Positions 21,567 to 33,488 of a DNA stretch of 64,000 bases are shown piece after piece. Numbering within the stretch: the first letter of the stretch is position 1; every line of letters begins with the position of its first letter. A model generated the notes under the pieces. The model saw only the letters and a program-made list of their open reading frames with translations. It did not search any database and had not been told where the DNA came from. The stretch is from Brachynemurus nebulosus (Eukaryota; Arthropoda; Insecta; Neuroptera; Myrmeleontidae): contig JAPWDM010000016.1 in assembly GCA_035578155.1 (NCBI GenBank), positions 8,917,044 to 8,981,043 of the forward strand, given 5' to 3'. The position numbers were made by a program, and so were the translations under genes.

Positions 21567-22324
21567 TTACTTATATGGGAGGAATTGACAAAATTGGTTA
21601 CGAAAATGGCACATATAAGGCTTTCTTTTTTTACCACTTGTGGCGTTAATATTCTCAAAATAGTGATGTGAATATACACTGAGAAAAAGGTATAGTCAAA
21701 ATAACCTACATATAAGTTAACCGAACTAAATTGTTTTTATACATATATGGCGAACGAAATTTTGAGGTTCAAACTAAATTATTTGTTTAAAATATAGGTT
21801 CATCTTAACTATAATTTGGTTGTATTAACGATAAATATTTAGTTCAATCAAAAGTTAATATATTTAAATTGACTAAAACGTATTAGTTTAAACAAATAAA
21901 CACTTAATATTAAAATCAAAATATCCTTTAAATGAAGCAAATAACTTGAAAAAGTCATTTCAACTATATCAAATAGCAGTTTTATCATATTAAAATGGTT
22001 CTTTTAATTTTATGATTTGTTTAATGTAATAAATCATATTTGGTTGATACTTTGATAGTATGATATCGTATTATGCAACGTAATCAAAATATTCTTTGAG
22101 ATCCACACAAAATTCCCTCTATTATATCCCAGCCTCCAGTGAAAGTTTAAGGTTATTATGGCATGAGGTTTAGTTTTTTAAATGTGGTGATACTGAGTCC
22201 TATATTAAAGCATTGCTTTTTGAAAGTATTGCCAACTGCATCCAACGAAATTTCAAAGCGAAAATTTATTAATTTTTAATATATGGAGATATAATTTTAA
22301 CCTTAAAGTATTTCCAACCTTAAA

Positions 22325-22490
22325 AAATTTCCAACCCCTAGAAGGGGTGCCGTCCACCCCTAGGGTGAAAGCACACATCGGCATTATGTAACTTTTGTTT
22401 CTTGGGCTACTCCCTAGCTACAGTTCAAATTTCAAGCCAATCCATCCCATCCGAAAAAATTGGTAGCCAAATGCTTCAGTTACTGTACTA
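22325..22490 (+). repeat. Dispersed repeat with CAGTTACTGTACTA end
   Basis: About 165 bases, containing the GGGGTG..CCACCCCTAGGG box and ending GCTTCAGTTACTGTACTA, are repeated almost unchanged at 29215-29378 and, more diverged and inverted, at 27381-27545. It looks like one end of the element annotated at 27381-29378. Confidence 0.8.
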
Positions 22491-23844
22491 AAACAATAAT
22501 ATTAATTATTATTAAATTCGGATACATTATAATTATAAACCAAGTCACAGATACGTAGCAAATATATTAACATGGAAACTATATATCGCGCGTTTTCTGT
22601 CTCTAACCCGTATATCAAAAATCACAGTTCTCAGGAAACACACAAAACATATTAAATACTGTATTTTCATTACTATGAATTTAAGATTTATGTATGTTAC
22701 ACTTTTTGATGTTTGCTACCTATGTAGACATGAAGCAGACATTTAAATGTTTTAAATTACAAGCTATCGATGTTTTTAGTAAATACGAGTTTGCTGCCCA
22801 CTTTTTTTTTTCAATATACGAGTTTGTGAAATAAATCGATTTTTTTTTTTTGCATATTCCGATAGTATAACCAGTAACTTAAATTTTAAACGCGTTTTTC
22901 TCGAAACTACATTTTTCTAATAGTTTTCTGACAAAACCTGATATATGGTATACGAGTTTGTGTAAAATTATTTTTTGAAATAAGTAACATTTTTATCAGC
23001 ATACCCTCGTACTTGACCAAGATACAACTATCTGACACTAGAGTTCGCAGGTCCTGTACACAACAAATTCAATGGTACCTAGTGGTCGGTGCAAATTTAA
23101 GGGGAAGTACGTAAAATCGGAAGATCAGGAGCGTCGGTAAACTTTTATTTGAGGGGTTGGTAAATATTATTTATTATATAAACAAGTACATATTATATGT
23201 AAATAAGTACAGTACGCGTCAAAAAGTGATCGAACACTCTAAACCAGGGGGTGCCCACACTTTTGACGCCGCACTGTACTTAATGTTGTGGTACACCACC
23301 GTGTCAAAAGTGTGGGTACCCCTCCCCGGGTTTAGGTGTCCGATCACTTTTTGAAGCGTACTGTACTTATCTTGTGGACTTACAAATCTTGACATTTGAC
23401 TCCAACACGCGCGCGCTTAAATAAGTACAGTACGCTTCAAAAAATGATCGAACACATTAACCCCGAGGGGGGGTGCCCACACTTTTGACACGGCAGTTTA
23501 CCACAACATTAAGTACAGTGCGGTGTCAAAAGTGTTGGCACCCTCCCCCCTGAGTGAGAGTGTTCGATCACTTTTTGAAGCGTACTGTACTTATTTATGT
23601 ACTTGTTTATATAATAAATAATATTTACCAACCCCTCAAATGAAAGTTTACTGACCCTCCTGATCTTCAGATTTTACGTACTTCCCCTTAAATTTGCACC
23701 GACAACTACGTACCATTGGATTTGTGGTGTACAGCACCTGCGAACTCTAGTGTCAGATAGTTGTATCTTGGTTAAGTACGAGGGTATGCTGATAAAAAAT
23801 GTTACTATTTAAAAAAGTAATTTTACACACTCGTATACCATATA

Positions 23845-24935
23845 CTAGAGATGTCGATTTTAAATAGATTAATCGAAGCTTAAAAAATCGATTTTTTTTT
23901 CGATTTTTTGCATTTGAATCGATTCACGAATCGATTATTAAAAGTAAGAGATCGACAACCGATTTTTTTGAAAAATAATTTCATGTTTATTTGAATTCTA
24001 CAAAGAAATATGTATTAAAAGGAAACACCAAAAATGTTATTGTTAGTTGTTACTTTTTGTCCGTTCTGATAACAATGGGCCTATTCGTACCGCACCAAGT
24101 CAAAGTGTCTTGCTCTTACTTTTAAGAACATTATACTTGTTTTGAAGAACTTTTGTCTTACTTTGGAGATATTTGTATGTTCCTGTCTCACTTTCCGTGT
24201 TCTTGAGAGAAGGGTGAAGGATATGTACGATGTATACCGAACGCTATTACTGACTATAAACTATGTATGCTACAATCATCGTATCATAGAGATGTACACC
24301 ATAGAACACTAGAAGCCAACTAACATCAAAAAAGTGTAATTCGCTTGGAGTCATTTGTAGGCCTGTCACAGCTAAGTCATGTAGTCAGTCGCTGTCCGTC
24401 ACCGAACACACAGTCCATTATATTACATTGTTAGTTGAGCAGCACACATTTCTCTCTCTGGTAATACGTGTGGTGTAGTAGTATGTGTAAATACGCACAC
24501 AGACGCAACCATTAAACCAATACCACTGCAAACAGTGTGTATCTACACCAACAGAGTGGGGAGATTTACGTCACAAACTCATTACAAGTGGAACAGAGAC
24601 ATAGACAATCTAGTTTGACCCCTTGATGTACACGATATGATTTTACTCACAGAGTACTAATTTAAATACAAGAGTAATATTGTACTAGATTTTAGATAAA
24701 ATTTCTTGTTAACACAATAATACGTGAAAGTTTTTAAAAAATGTGTTGTTAATTATTTAGAATTTAGCTAATTCACTTGAATGAATTTTTTTAATGAAAA
24801 TAAGTTGCGTTTTTAATGACAATAGGAATATTCTTATTGGAACGAGAAAAAATTAAAAAATAAAATAACAGAAAATTCTCATATAATTTTTATTTGTATA
24901 AATTGAATTATATAATTCATTTTATTTATTTATAC

Positions 24936-24969
<34 letters not shown>

Positions 24970-26907
24970 TTTTTTTATTATAATAAGAATTGTACAGAAT
25001 TTTGATAAGAATTGAATGTAAAATGTTGAACTGGCAAAAATTTTAATAGGTATAAAGAAATTAGCATTATGAATAATACAATTTTGTTCGTCATTGGCCT
25101 GGCCTTTATATAAGGTTAAAACTATTCATTAAGAATTTTTTAGTACATCAAACATGTATACGAAGTATCCCATGATTTAAATACCTAATTAAAGCCGGTT
25201 ACACACGATCTGATCTCATCGGCCAATAAAATAGACATTATTGACGACGTAAAGATTCTCTCTCGTGTCTCTGGTGGTAAAATTAGGACTAGTATCAAGT
25301 TAAAATATACGCATAAATGTTTAATTGGGGATATAAAATCTAGTAATCCGCCCATAATTTGTATAATAGGTATTCTAATGACAATTACACGTATACAAAA
25401 ATTTTTACTTGATATAGATTCTTAATGATTAGTTTTATATTAGTTTTAGAAAATGAATTATATAATTCAATTTATACAAATAAAAATTATATGAGAATTT
25501 TCTGTTATTTTATTTTTTAATTTTTTCTCGTTCCAATAAGAATATTCCTATTGTCATTAAAAACGCAACTTATTTTCATTAAAAAAATTCATTCAAGTGA
25601 ATTAGCTAAATTCTAAATAATTAACAACACATTTTTTAAAAACTTTCACGTATTATTGTGTTAACAAGAAATTTTATCTAAAATCTAGTACAATATTACT
25701 CTTGTATTTAAATTAGTACTCTGTGAGTAAAATCATATCGTGTACATCAAGGGGTCAAACTAGATTGTCTATGTCTCTGTTCCACTTGTAATGAGTTTGT
25801 GACGTAAATCTCCCCACTCTGTTGGTGTAGATACACACTGTTTGCAGTGGTATTGGTTTAATGGTTGCGTCTGTGTGCGTATTTACACATACTACTACAC
25901 CACACGTATTACCAGAGAGAGAAATGTGTGCTGCTCAACTAACAATGTAATATAATGGACTGTGTGTTCGGTGACGGACAGCGACTGACTACATGACTTA
26001 GCTGTGACAGGCCTACAAATGACTCCAAGCGAATTACACTTTTTTGATGTTAGTTGGCTTCTAGTGTTCTATGGTGTACATCTCTATGATACGATGATTG
26101 TAGCATACATAGTTTATAGTCAGTAATAGCGTTCGGTATACATCGTACATATCCTTCACCCTTCTCTCAAGAACACGGAAAGTGAGACAGGAACATACAA
26201 ATATCTCCAAAGTAAGACAAAAGTTCTTCAAAGCAAGTATAATGTTCTTAAAAGTAAGAGCAAGACACTTTGACTTGGTGCGGTACGAATAGGCCCAATG
26301 GTAAAACTCCCCATGTGGCTATACTCGTATGTATAACTGTATACGTATTATCTTTCCTAATTAGTTCCAGTAGTATCCAATGTGCCAATAGCCAATATGT
26401 ATACCATACAACCATATAACATATATGTACCTACCATATGTACTATGTGTCCTACTATGAAGACCATGAATCCAAAAAGAAAGGACGACCACCCATGTTA
26501 TGTTCCAAGTAATTCTTCTCCTACAAAAGGACTTACATATTTAGAAAACGTTTTTTTGTCAGTTTGTTTGAAATTTTTAAATAAACTTGGTTCATTCCGT
26601 GATATTCGTTCTATATATTCAGTTGCATCATTCCAACTTTTTCCTACTTTCACCAATCCACGTTAGCTCATCGCCTTTACAAGTATAATATAAAACGTTT
26701 TTACATAGTATACCTTCCATGTACTATCAATTAAATTCCTTAACAAACTATCAGTTAATTTTTTTTAAACTTTTCAAAATTTCGATTTTTTAGATCGATC
26801 TTACAGAATCGATTTTTTTTTTAGTCGATTTTTTTTTTGATCGATTTTTTTAATTTCGATTTAAATCGATTCAAAAATCGATCTTTTTTTGGAGAATCGA
26901 CATCTCA
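23845..26907. mobile_element. hAT-like element, non-autonomous
   Basis: ACCATATA at 23837-23844 and again at 26908-26915 is a perfect 8-bp duplication, the hAT signature. It splits the right arm of the surrounding palindrome, whose sequence is continuous if the insert is removed. Ends are TAGAGATGTCGA and TCGACATCTCA, with subterminal ATCGATTTTTT repeats on both sides. Its interior is mostly a foldback element. The short flank 26300-26700 gives no convincing transposase. Confidence 0.85.
24077..26296. mobile_element. Foldback element with arms of about 845 bp
   Basis: The arms at about 24077-24920 and 25453-26296 are inverted copies with very few differences (I noticed one, near 24139). Ends are GGGCCTATTCGTACCGC and its inverse, flanked by AAT on both sides (24074-24076, 26297-26299). 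The 530-base centre is AT-rich with a (TTA)n run at about 24935-24966 and contains no gene. Near-identity of the arms implies recent formation or gene conversion between arms. Confidence 0.85.
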
Positions 26908-27164
26908 ACCATATACCAGGTTTTGTCCGAAAACTAAATTTAGTTCATGTGGTACAAGTTTGTATTAAATTGAATAATTATTTTTCCATTAACTATTTTG
27001 CAATATTTCTTAGTGCATCATATGGGGAAGTGGATTATGTACATGTATGACTTTCTAACTCAAAACCGTCAAAAAACCTTATACGAGTTTGAGACAGAAA
27101 AGGCGCGATATGCTATGGCTAATAGATGTGATTCAGTGGCGTGACGTCAGTTGCGTCAGTATAA

Positions 27165-27320
27165 AGCAGCTTCCACATTCTCACCGAAGTTGGACGAAGT
27201 AGTTCCTCGCGAGGTTGGCCGAGGCATAAGAATAGCATTGAAACACCAACCGCGAAGCACAACGAAATGACCCTCTACATTCTCGACTCGTCCAACCTCG
27301 GCGAGAATGTGGAAGCTGCT
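27165..27320. mobile_element. Short Harbinger-like MITE
   Basis: Ends AGCAGCTTCCACATTCTC and GAGAATGTGGAAGCTGCT are perfect inverted repeats, flanked by TAA on both sides. TIR similarity extends to about 32 bases with mismatches. The TAA duplication and 156-bp size fit PIF/Harbinger MITEs. Confidence 0.85.
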
Positions 27321-27380
27321 TAAAGCGTTTAATATACAAGTTTCAATCTGCGCATGTTCAATAAATTAACTATATTTATA

Positions 27381-29378
27381 TAGTACAGTCACTGAAAGAC
27401 AAAATAATGTAAAAGCTCCCAATTTTTTCGGATTGAATGGATTTTCCTGAAAATTTGTATACCAGCTAATCTGACCCTACACTTCAAAAGTTATATTGTC
27501 TTGATGTGTGCTTTTTGTTAATTAGGGGTAAAAACTACCCTTGTATGACAAAAATACGAAAAGTCCAGATTTACGTATTTTAAAGATTCAATTTATGTTC
27601 AAATATGTTGGATAAAATTCCTTTCAAGTTTTTTAATATAATTTATGAAATTCAATTACTTTTCTACCCAAAAAATTCTTAAAAACTACCCCTTTGTTTC
27701 CGAAAAAATAGGAAAAAAGTTTTAGCAGCCTAAAGTGACCTTTTGGTGCATTCACAATGTATTATATCTCTTTTATTTTTCATTAGAAAACTTATCACTC
27801 ATTAAAACTTATCACTCATTATCACTCGTTAAAAATAAACCACCCCTTATAATAAAATAAAGAAGAAAACGATTATTAACAGCTTGAGATATTATATACT
27901 GGTGTACATATGATGAATTGTAACTTTTTAAAAGTTTTCAAATGTATGATTATATTGTAACTTTTTAATCTCCCAAAAACCCTGATAGAAGAACTACCCC
28001 TTATAAAAAATCCTACCCTTTATGGAAAAATAGCATAAAAATTATATGTATGGAAAAATAGCATGTGAATTATATATTACATGTTGATATAATTAATTTT
28101 TTTTTTCATTCTATTGAATTTATTTTTAAAATTTTTGACTAAATTATTAAAAAAATACAAAAAATACACAAAGATGATGGTAATTTAACTGCTCCAAAAA
28201 TTTTACCGAAAAAATGCAACTGGTTTTCTTACTATAACTTTATTAATTTTTATCAATTCGCTTAAAAAACAATTTGGTAGAAAATTTTAAGCACTATAAG
28301 TCTTATGATTTACAATTTTTTTGAGTTCTTCAATTTTTAAATTTGTAAGTTTAAAGGGCTTAGGAAAGGTAGTCTTCGCGTTCTGTTTTGAGCTTCTAAC
28401 GATCATAACTCAGTCAAATTTGGACGTACGAAAATGAACAAAAAAGCAAATTCTTCAGCAAGAAAAGACCTACAATTTTCATTCTATAATTTTTTTTCAT
28501 AAATTTGTTAGTTTTTTAAATATTTTGAGAAAAACTATGATTTTTTTAAAAATTAAATTTTTTTTTCAAGAGTAAATCAATCATTTTTTCGAATTTAAAT
28601 TTCTAAATCCGTTCAAGCTCCCAGAACCCATTGTTTATATATGAATAAAGTAAACTGGCGACGGATTACGCTTAGTTTCAATGTTTGCCGTCAAGTAATT
28701 AATTTTGATACCAATTTTTTTTCTCAAAAATCAAGACAACCATTTTGCTTTGAATGTAACTCCGTTAATTTTTATACTAATGGCTTTTACCACAGCTCAA
28801 AATAAAGGTCTATTCAAGTACTTTAAAAGGTGTAATATGAGTTTTTTTCGAAAAACCTCTCATTTTTCCTCCAAATGACATTGAAAGTTTCGATTTTAGC
28901 TATCGTCAAAATCGATTTTAACTTCAAGGAGTCATAACTTGGGTTCTGTTCTACCTACAAAAATAAAAAAGAATGCAATCTCTTTGTTACTTAATTTTCT
29001 TTATTTTTGCTCATAAACATTTTTTGCGTAAAACTTGTAGTTTTTGAGATATTTGCGAAATATTCCTCAAAAACATGCATTTTTTGGGCTAAAAACGACT
29101 ACATTTAGGCGCCAATATCTCAAAAAGTATTGATTGTACAAAAAATTCTTATAGAATATTTTTTGCTTAGAATTTGTCCTTTTATCGAACGGTGAGGTTA
29201 TTTTTCATAAAAAAATTTCCAACCCCTAGAAAGGGTGCCTTCCACCCCTAGGGTGAAAGCACACATCGGCATTATATAACTTTTGTTTCTTGGGCTACTC
29301 CCTAGCTACAGTTCAAATTTCAAGCCAATTCATCCCATCCGAAAAAATTGGTAGCCAAATGCTTCAGTTACTGTACTA
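27381..29378. mobile_element. TIR element with TAGTACAG ends
   Basis: TAGTACAGTCACTGAA at the left and TTCAGTTACTGTACTA at the right are inverted repeats, extending inward with recognisable similarity (the CCAATTTTTTCGGAT box and CACCCCTAGGG-type box). Flanks ATA/ATA may be the duplication. The interior is AT-rich with no coding frame. The right end is the same repeat as 22325-22490. Confidence 0.65.
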
Positions 29379-29753
29379 ATAGTTAAAACAACTACTAAAG
29401 ATATTATTATTATAAACAACTTCATACAGACAACTGAATTATATAGAGATAAAGGTAAAATAACACGGCCATCTAATTCATTTAACAATATATTTAGTTA
29501 AAAGAACCTTTGATTTTTGATTAAACCATTCTTATTCAAATGTTTAATTGACACAGATTTTTTAAATGATTCAACTATATAAATAGCTGTTTCAAACTAA
29601 TGTTTTAACTATATTATAAATTATTGCAAACTAAGTGATGTAGTAGTTTTTGCTTATATATTTTATTAGTTTTACTAAATTATAGTTAAAAGAAACTAAT
29701 ATTTTCAACATAGACCATTTAGTTATTTTAACGAAGTTTTTTTTCCCTAGTGT

Positions 29754-30540
29754 ACACTGAGAAAGAAAATATCGTCAAAATAACTAAATGGTGTAACGAT
29801 ATGAGAAGGGTTATTCATAGGTTAGCGCGCTAATATACTAGTGACATCTATTAGTAGAAAGATGGTACTAATATAATATGATCTCTGCAATCAACCGTCG
29901 TAGATGACACCTGGTGGTGTGTTATTCAAGCTTAACTTGCTTCATACATCATCAGAGACAGAACCAGTCATAGATCACGGGGGTGTGGCTTGTTAAATTA
30001 CTGAGGGTGAAGGGATACAATAGGGGTAATAGCGAATGAACTTAAAGAACAACCAACATAACCATATATAGAGGATAGAGAGGAAGGGACGCGAGTCGAA
30101 CAAGCAGGACTGACTTAAAAGAGACTACTACTTGTTTAGCGTTAGAAAGGACAAGTCAGTCAATTTTTAATTGTTTTGAGATTTGAAATACTACTACTTG
30201 TTTGATATTGGAACAAGGAAGTCATATTTTTTATGGTTTTGAAATGTAAAATAAAAAGTTTTACTAATAAAATATATCGAAATTCAAAATATAAAATTAT
30301 AACAAAATAAAAATTAAATTAAAATAAAATGAAATAATATGTTTAAATTAATATTAAAATAATAAATTTCAAAATATAATATTAAAAAAAAAAAAAAACA
30401 AAACATTTTCTAAAAATCTAAAATGGTGTCGCCATCCACATAAAGATTTTTGTATTGATTTTTTTTTTATGCAATAATTTTTGTAGCGGTTATAAAATTA
30501 ACATCAAATAAACAAAATAATTCATTCTAAAAGTGTTTTT
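29754..30540. other. Region before the Penelope fragment, no gene
   Basis: Starts with a solitary ACACTGAGAAAG end of the large TIR family. At about 30121-30250 a 67-base unit with ACTACTACTTGTTT is present twice, imperfectly. The remainder is AT-rich, with an A-run at about 30386-30399. No gene is supported. Confidence 0.6.
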
Positions 30541-30546
30541 TATTTA

Positions 30547-31123
30547 GTGAAATCGATCCCAACGCTTTATAATATCTACAAAAAATTTTTGACCCGTAAA
30601 TTAGAGTCAATCATCTTTCCTAACCTGTCTTCCACTAACCACATAACCTTAAACCAGTATGCGTCCATTCCTTTCATCAATGACCAGGCTATTCTATTTA
30701 ATAAAATCTTCCGTGATCACAACGTGAAACTAAGTTTTTCTTCTTCCACCACTTTGTCATCTATGTTGGTGAAATCTAAGGACTTGATTCCAAAGTTTAA
30801 CAAATCCGGCATCTATAGATATGTCTGTCCCGAATGTAAAATTTGTTACACGGGCCAAACGGGCAGAAAATTCATTACCAGGTTTAATGAATATTTGGCA
30901 GCCATAAAATCAGCGAACACCAGAAATTATTCTGCCATAGCTCAGCATTTTATTGATACTGATCACGTTTTTGATCTGGAATCTAATTTCGAAACTTTGC
31001 ACATTTGCATAAAAGGTAACTTTATGAATCATTTGGAGACTGTTAGAATAGCATATGATGTGACTTTCGACACCCCTATTTTGAATGAAATTTCTCAGTT
31101 GTTCGATTTCAATACGTCATTGC

Positions 31124-31183
<60 letters not shown>

Positions 31184-31248
31184 CTGGGCTAAATTCCAAC
31201 CTTCACGTCCCCGTTCGTGCCCGGCGGGCAACTGTTAGCTTCGGCTAG
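30547..31248 (+). pseudogene. Penelope-like element: C-terminal GIY-YIG endonuclease
   Basis: The frame carries the end of a Penelope reverse transcriptase region followed by a GIY-YIG nuclease: GIYRYVCPEC near residue 94 of the frame, YTGQTGR about 10 residues on, and a following Arg-rich helix and conserved Glu region. GIY-YIG nucleases nick target DNA for integration in this group. The RT itself is missing, so the copy is 5'-truncated. An (AAT)n run (31124-31182) is translated as poly-Asn near the end, then the frame stops at 31248. The first codon given is not a true start; the frame is open upstream of it. Confidence 0.8.
31124..31182. repeat. (AAT)n microsatellite in the Penelope frame
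   Basis: About 19 AAT units expand as asparagine codons within the C-terminal part of the GIY-YIG frame. Confidence 0.95.
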
Positions 31249-31295
31249 CAGGCTGACGAGGCTCTGGTAAATGTTTCGACGAGTATGAATATCGT
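31232..31295 (+). ncRNA. Hammerhead-like motif (possible, degenerate)
   Basis: CTGTTAGC-TTCG-GCTAGCAG forms a complete 8-bp hairpin with a TTCG loop (31232-31251), followed directly by G and CTGACGAG, the CUGANGA box of hammerhead ribozymes. The expected GAAA box after stem II is not intact; TTCGACGAG at 31275-31283 may be its decayed form. Penelope-like elements are known to carry hammerheads near this place. Probably inactive. Confidence 0.3.
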
Positions 31296-32191
31296 AAGAT
31301 CGACAAGGTAACATCTCCGTATAAGCGAACCTTCACCGTCTATTTCTGTTGAATTTCAGGTTTTGTTTAAAATGAATCAAGAGACGACTTGTGAATATTC
31401 ATTGAATAGTATATGTGAACGTAGTAGCTTGTGTGGGTATGGCTTCCGAGTTTGTGATTCGCTTCAGACTAGTCGGAAAGGTGATAGTCACTGTGATTTT
31501 GTTATTTCCGCTAACTGTGATAGCTATAGTGAGATATTTTGTTATGCCACTGGAGTTTGTAAATTCCAGTGGTATTGTTTTAACTTATTGTTTTTGTGTT
31601 TTCTTTTGTCCTTTTGCCGCCAAGTTCTTGCTCTTGCGGTTTCGACGGGTGGGAATGTGGTGCTTGACCAACTCGTTCTCCTGTACGAGCGACGCCTGCC
31701 TGAACGGTTCGAGCGAGCTCACCAAGTAAGCAGTAACGTCGGTTGTCCCTCGTATGGACGCGTTCGTGGGGGTCTATGCGACCGCTTCCGTCCCGTTGGA
31801 ACCACAAGAGCAAGAAAGCAAGTCTTCTGTGATACTCTGCGGCGCTTTACCGCTTCCCATGGCCTCGACTCGGATGAATATGGCCCGGTCGACGTATCGG
31901 TTCTCCCGTGTAGGTCGAACCCCGACGTCTGACTGAACGGTTGTAAGTAGCTCACTCAATAGGCAGACGTCATTTGTTCCTTACACGGCGAGTTCGTAGG
32001 CGTCGACGTGGTCGTTTCGAAATTGTTGGAGTCATGTGGACCGGGACTGTGCCGCTGAGCAAATTTTCATAAGATCTGTGATATTTGTTGTTGTAACTTT
32101 TTAAACAAGTTGTCAAAACACTTTTTCGTTTTTAATTCAGTTTCTGTCTTGTGCCGTCTTTTTATTCATTGTTATGTTGTTTTTTTAATCA

Positions 32192-32238
32192 CTTATTACG
32201 TCACTGGTTGGCCTGTGGCTTCCCAGTGACGTAATAAG
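32192..32238. repeat. Perfect 16-bp hairpin
   Basis: CTTATTACGTCACTGG (32192-32207) and its reverse complement (32223-32238) with a 15-base loop. Confidence 0.9.
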
Positions 32239-32353
32239 AATTTAGCGTGATATTACCAGTGATAATTTTCGATACTAGCCTTGAGTGTTTTTTAGTCGGT
32301 TTCCTCCACTCCGAGGCCCTTTACACCTCGGGGGGAGTCTCATCGTTGGTTTT

Positions 32354-32410
32354 CAGTCCTTGGTGACCGGACGCTCTGTCTAGTACTTATCGTACCGTCA
32401 CCAAGGACTG
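32354..32410. repeat. Perfect 14-bp hairpin
   Basis: CAGTCCTTGGTGAC (32354-32367) pairs with GTCACCAAGGACTG (32397-32410) across a 29-base loop. Confidence 0.9.
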
Positions 32411-33001
32411 TCCACTCTTTTTTAAGCCCTGGGATGGCAGGGTTTATCGCTGGATTTTTATTTGTGTATGTTTGTCCGTTGTCTATTGCATTTATGTGTT
32501 CCTGTCTTTACGTGCTTTTATTTCTCTCGTGTTTGGCGGCGCATGCCCTTAGTTGGCGATGCCGCCGGGTGCTGCCGACCGCACCATCCACCGGCAGCAG
32601 TACCCCAATTTTAATTTAAAAAAAAAATAGTAATAATAATACTTTATTTCATATGACTGTTTGTGTACAGTGTGAAATGAGTCAGAATACAATTGACGGT
32701 TATTTCAGTATGAAATATGTCAGATGTCAATACAATAGGCCAATAACAATCATTAAAAACTTTGAAAATATTCTTCAGTACTATAAAAATTTTTATTTGT
32801 CAAATATTCTTTCAATTTTCGCTTAAATTGTATTAAATCTAATGTTTTTATATCAACTGGCAATTTATTATAAATTTTTATTGATTGATTGAAAGCATTT
32901 TAGAAAATTATATTAGACGTTGTTTGAAGTTGTACATATTCATTATTATGCCTTGTGTAATAATTATGATTAAATTTATTTTCTTCAAACAAAGAACTAT
33001 G

Positions 33002-33280
33002 TTATCGAATAAACATTGAACACTGGAAGATGTAAAGATCAGTTAACGTTAGAATTTTACACTTCTTAAAAAGAGGCTTGCGAGAAGACCTAGCACTTAC
33101 ATTACATACAGCTCGAATGCATCGTTTCTGCAATAGAAACAATTCACCTGCGTTAACTGAATTTCCCCAGAATATGATGCCATAAGACAATCTTGACTGA
33201 ACATAAGCATAATAAATCTTTAGCACAATAAAGTAAGGTAGAAAATACAAATTCCTTATTAAATAAACATATTTAGACAT
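33002..33280 (-). pseudogene. Non-LTR ORF2 C-terminal region
   Basis: Carries the SRLSYGIIFWGNS and LLQKRCIRAV boxes that follow the RT domain in Jockey/CR1-type elements. A break between 33281 and 33489 separates it from the RT frame. Confidence 0.75.
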
Positions 33281-33488
33281 TGATTGTACTAAGTGTTAAT
33301 ATGGCATTTCCAATTAAGATTTTTGTCCAAGTAAATACCTAGATATTTTACTTCAGATATTAACCTAATACTACATTACTACCATGGTCAAGAAGATTGA
33401 TAATTTCATTGTTGGCACCATATTTCCCAAATTTAATGAGTTGAGTTTTATCAACATTTAGTTTCAAGCCATTGTTGTCAAACCATTT

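Larger units (their letters stand above)
22584..27113. mobile_element. Palindromic element interrupted by a hAT element
   Basis: The outer margins match in inverse (ATATCGCGCGTTTTCTG near 22584, and its reverse complement-like form ending 27113). The inner arms at about 22905-23395 and 23400-23844 are strong inverted repeats, and the right arm resumes at 26916 after the inserted hAT element. Each inner arm contains a shorter palindrome with ends AGTACAGTACGC and GTCAAAAAGTGATCG (23205-23370, 23420-23598). The motif TATACGAGTTTG recurs several times. No transposase seen. Confidence 0.65.
21676..29753. mobile_element. Large TIR element hosting the nested elements
   Basis: The left end ACACTGAGAAAAA, followed by GTCAAAATAAC, is matched in inverse at the right end, which reads GTTATTTTAACG, a T-run and CCCTAGTGT. 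The inner margins carry related AT-rich sequence with TAGTT motifs. A second left-type end (ACACTGAGAAAGAAAAT) starts immediately at 29754. I see no transposase, so this is non-autonomous or only the shell of an element. Superfamily not determined; no target duplication is visible. Confidence 0.5.
31249..32629 (+). other. GC-rich, structured 3' region of the Penelope-like or another plus-strand retroelement
   Basis: Base composition is clearly richer in G and C than the surroundings. A unit beginning CTGAACGGTT and containing a GAGTTCGT/GCGTTCGT box recurs at 31700 and 31935, a period of about 235. Two strong hairpins follow: 16 bp at 32192-32238 and 14 bp at 32354-32410. The stretch ends in an A-run (about 32618-32628) after CAGCAGTACCCCAATTTTAATTT. 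Frames of up to 189 codons here have no recognisable domain and read through the repeats. I treat it as an untranslated region. Confidence 0.5.

Noticed and set aside
20403..21679. Several 60-98-codon frames on both strands
   Set aside because: They are mirror readings of MITE copies A and B and recur in copy C.
26382..26666. 94-codon plus-strand frame, or hAT transposase on the other strand
   Set aside because: No domain recognisable on either strand. The minus strand gives a short Lys/Ser-rich frame that could be a remnant, but the evidence is too weak.
21676..29753. Maverick/Polinton or Helitron identity for the large TIR element
   Set aside because: No polymerase B, integrase, Rep or helicase sequence is visible, and size comes from nested insertions.
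31363..31932. 189-codon cysteine-rich protein
   Set aside because: It reads through the repeated GC-rich region, overlaps long frames on the other strand and has no domain.
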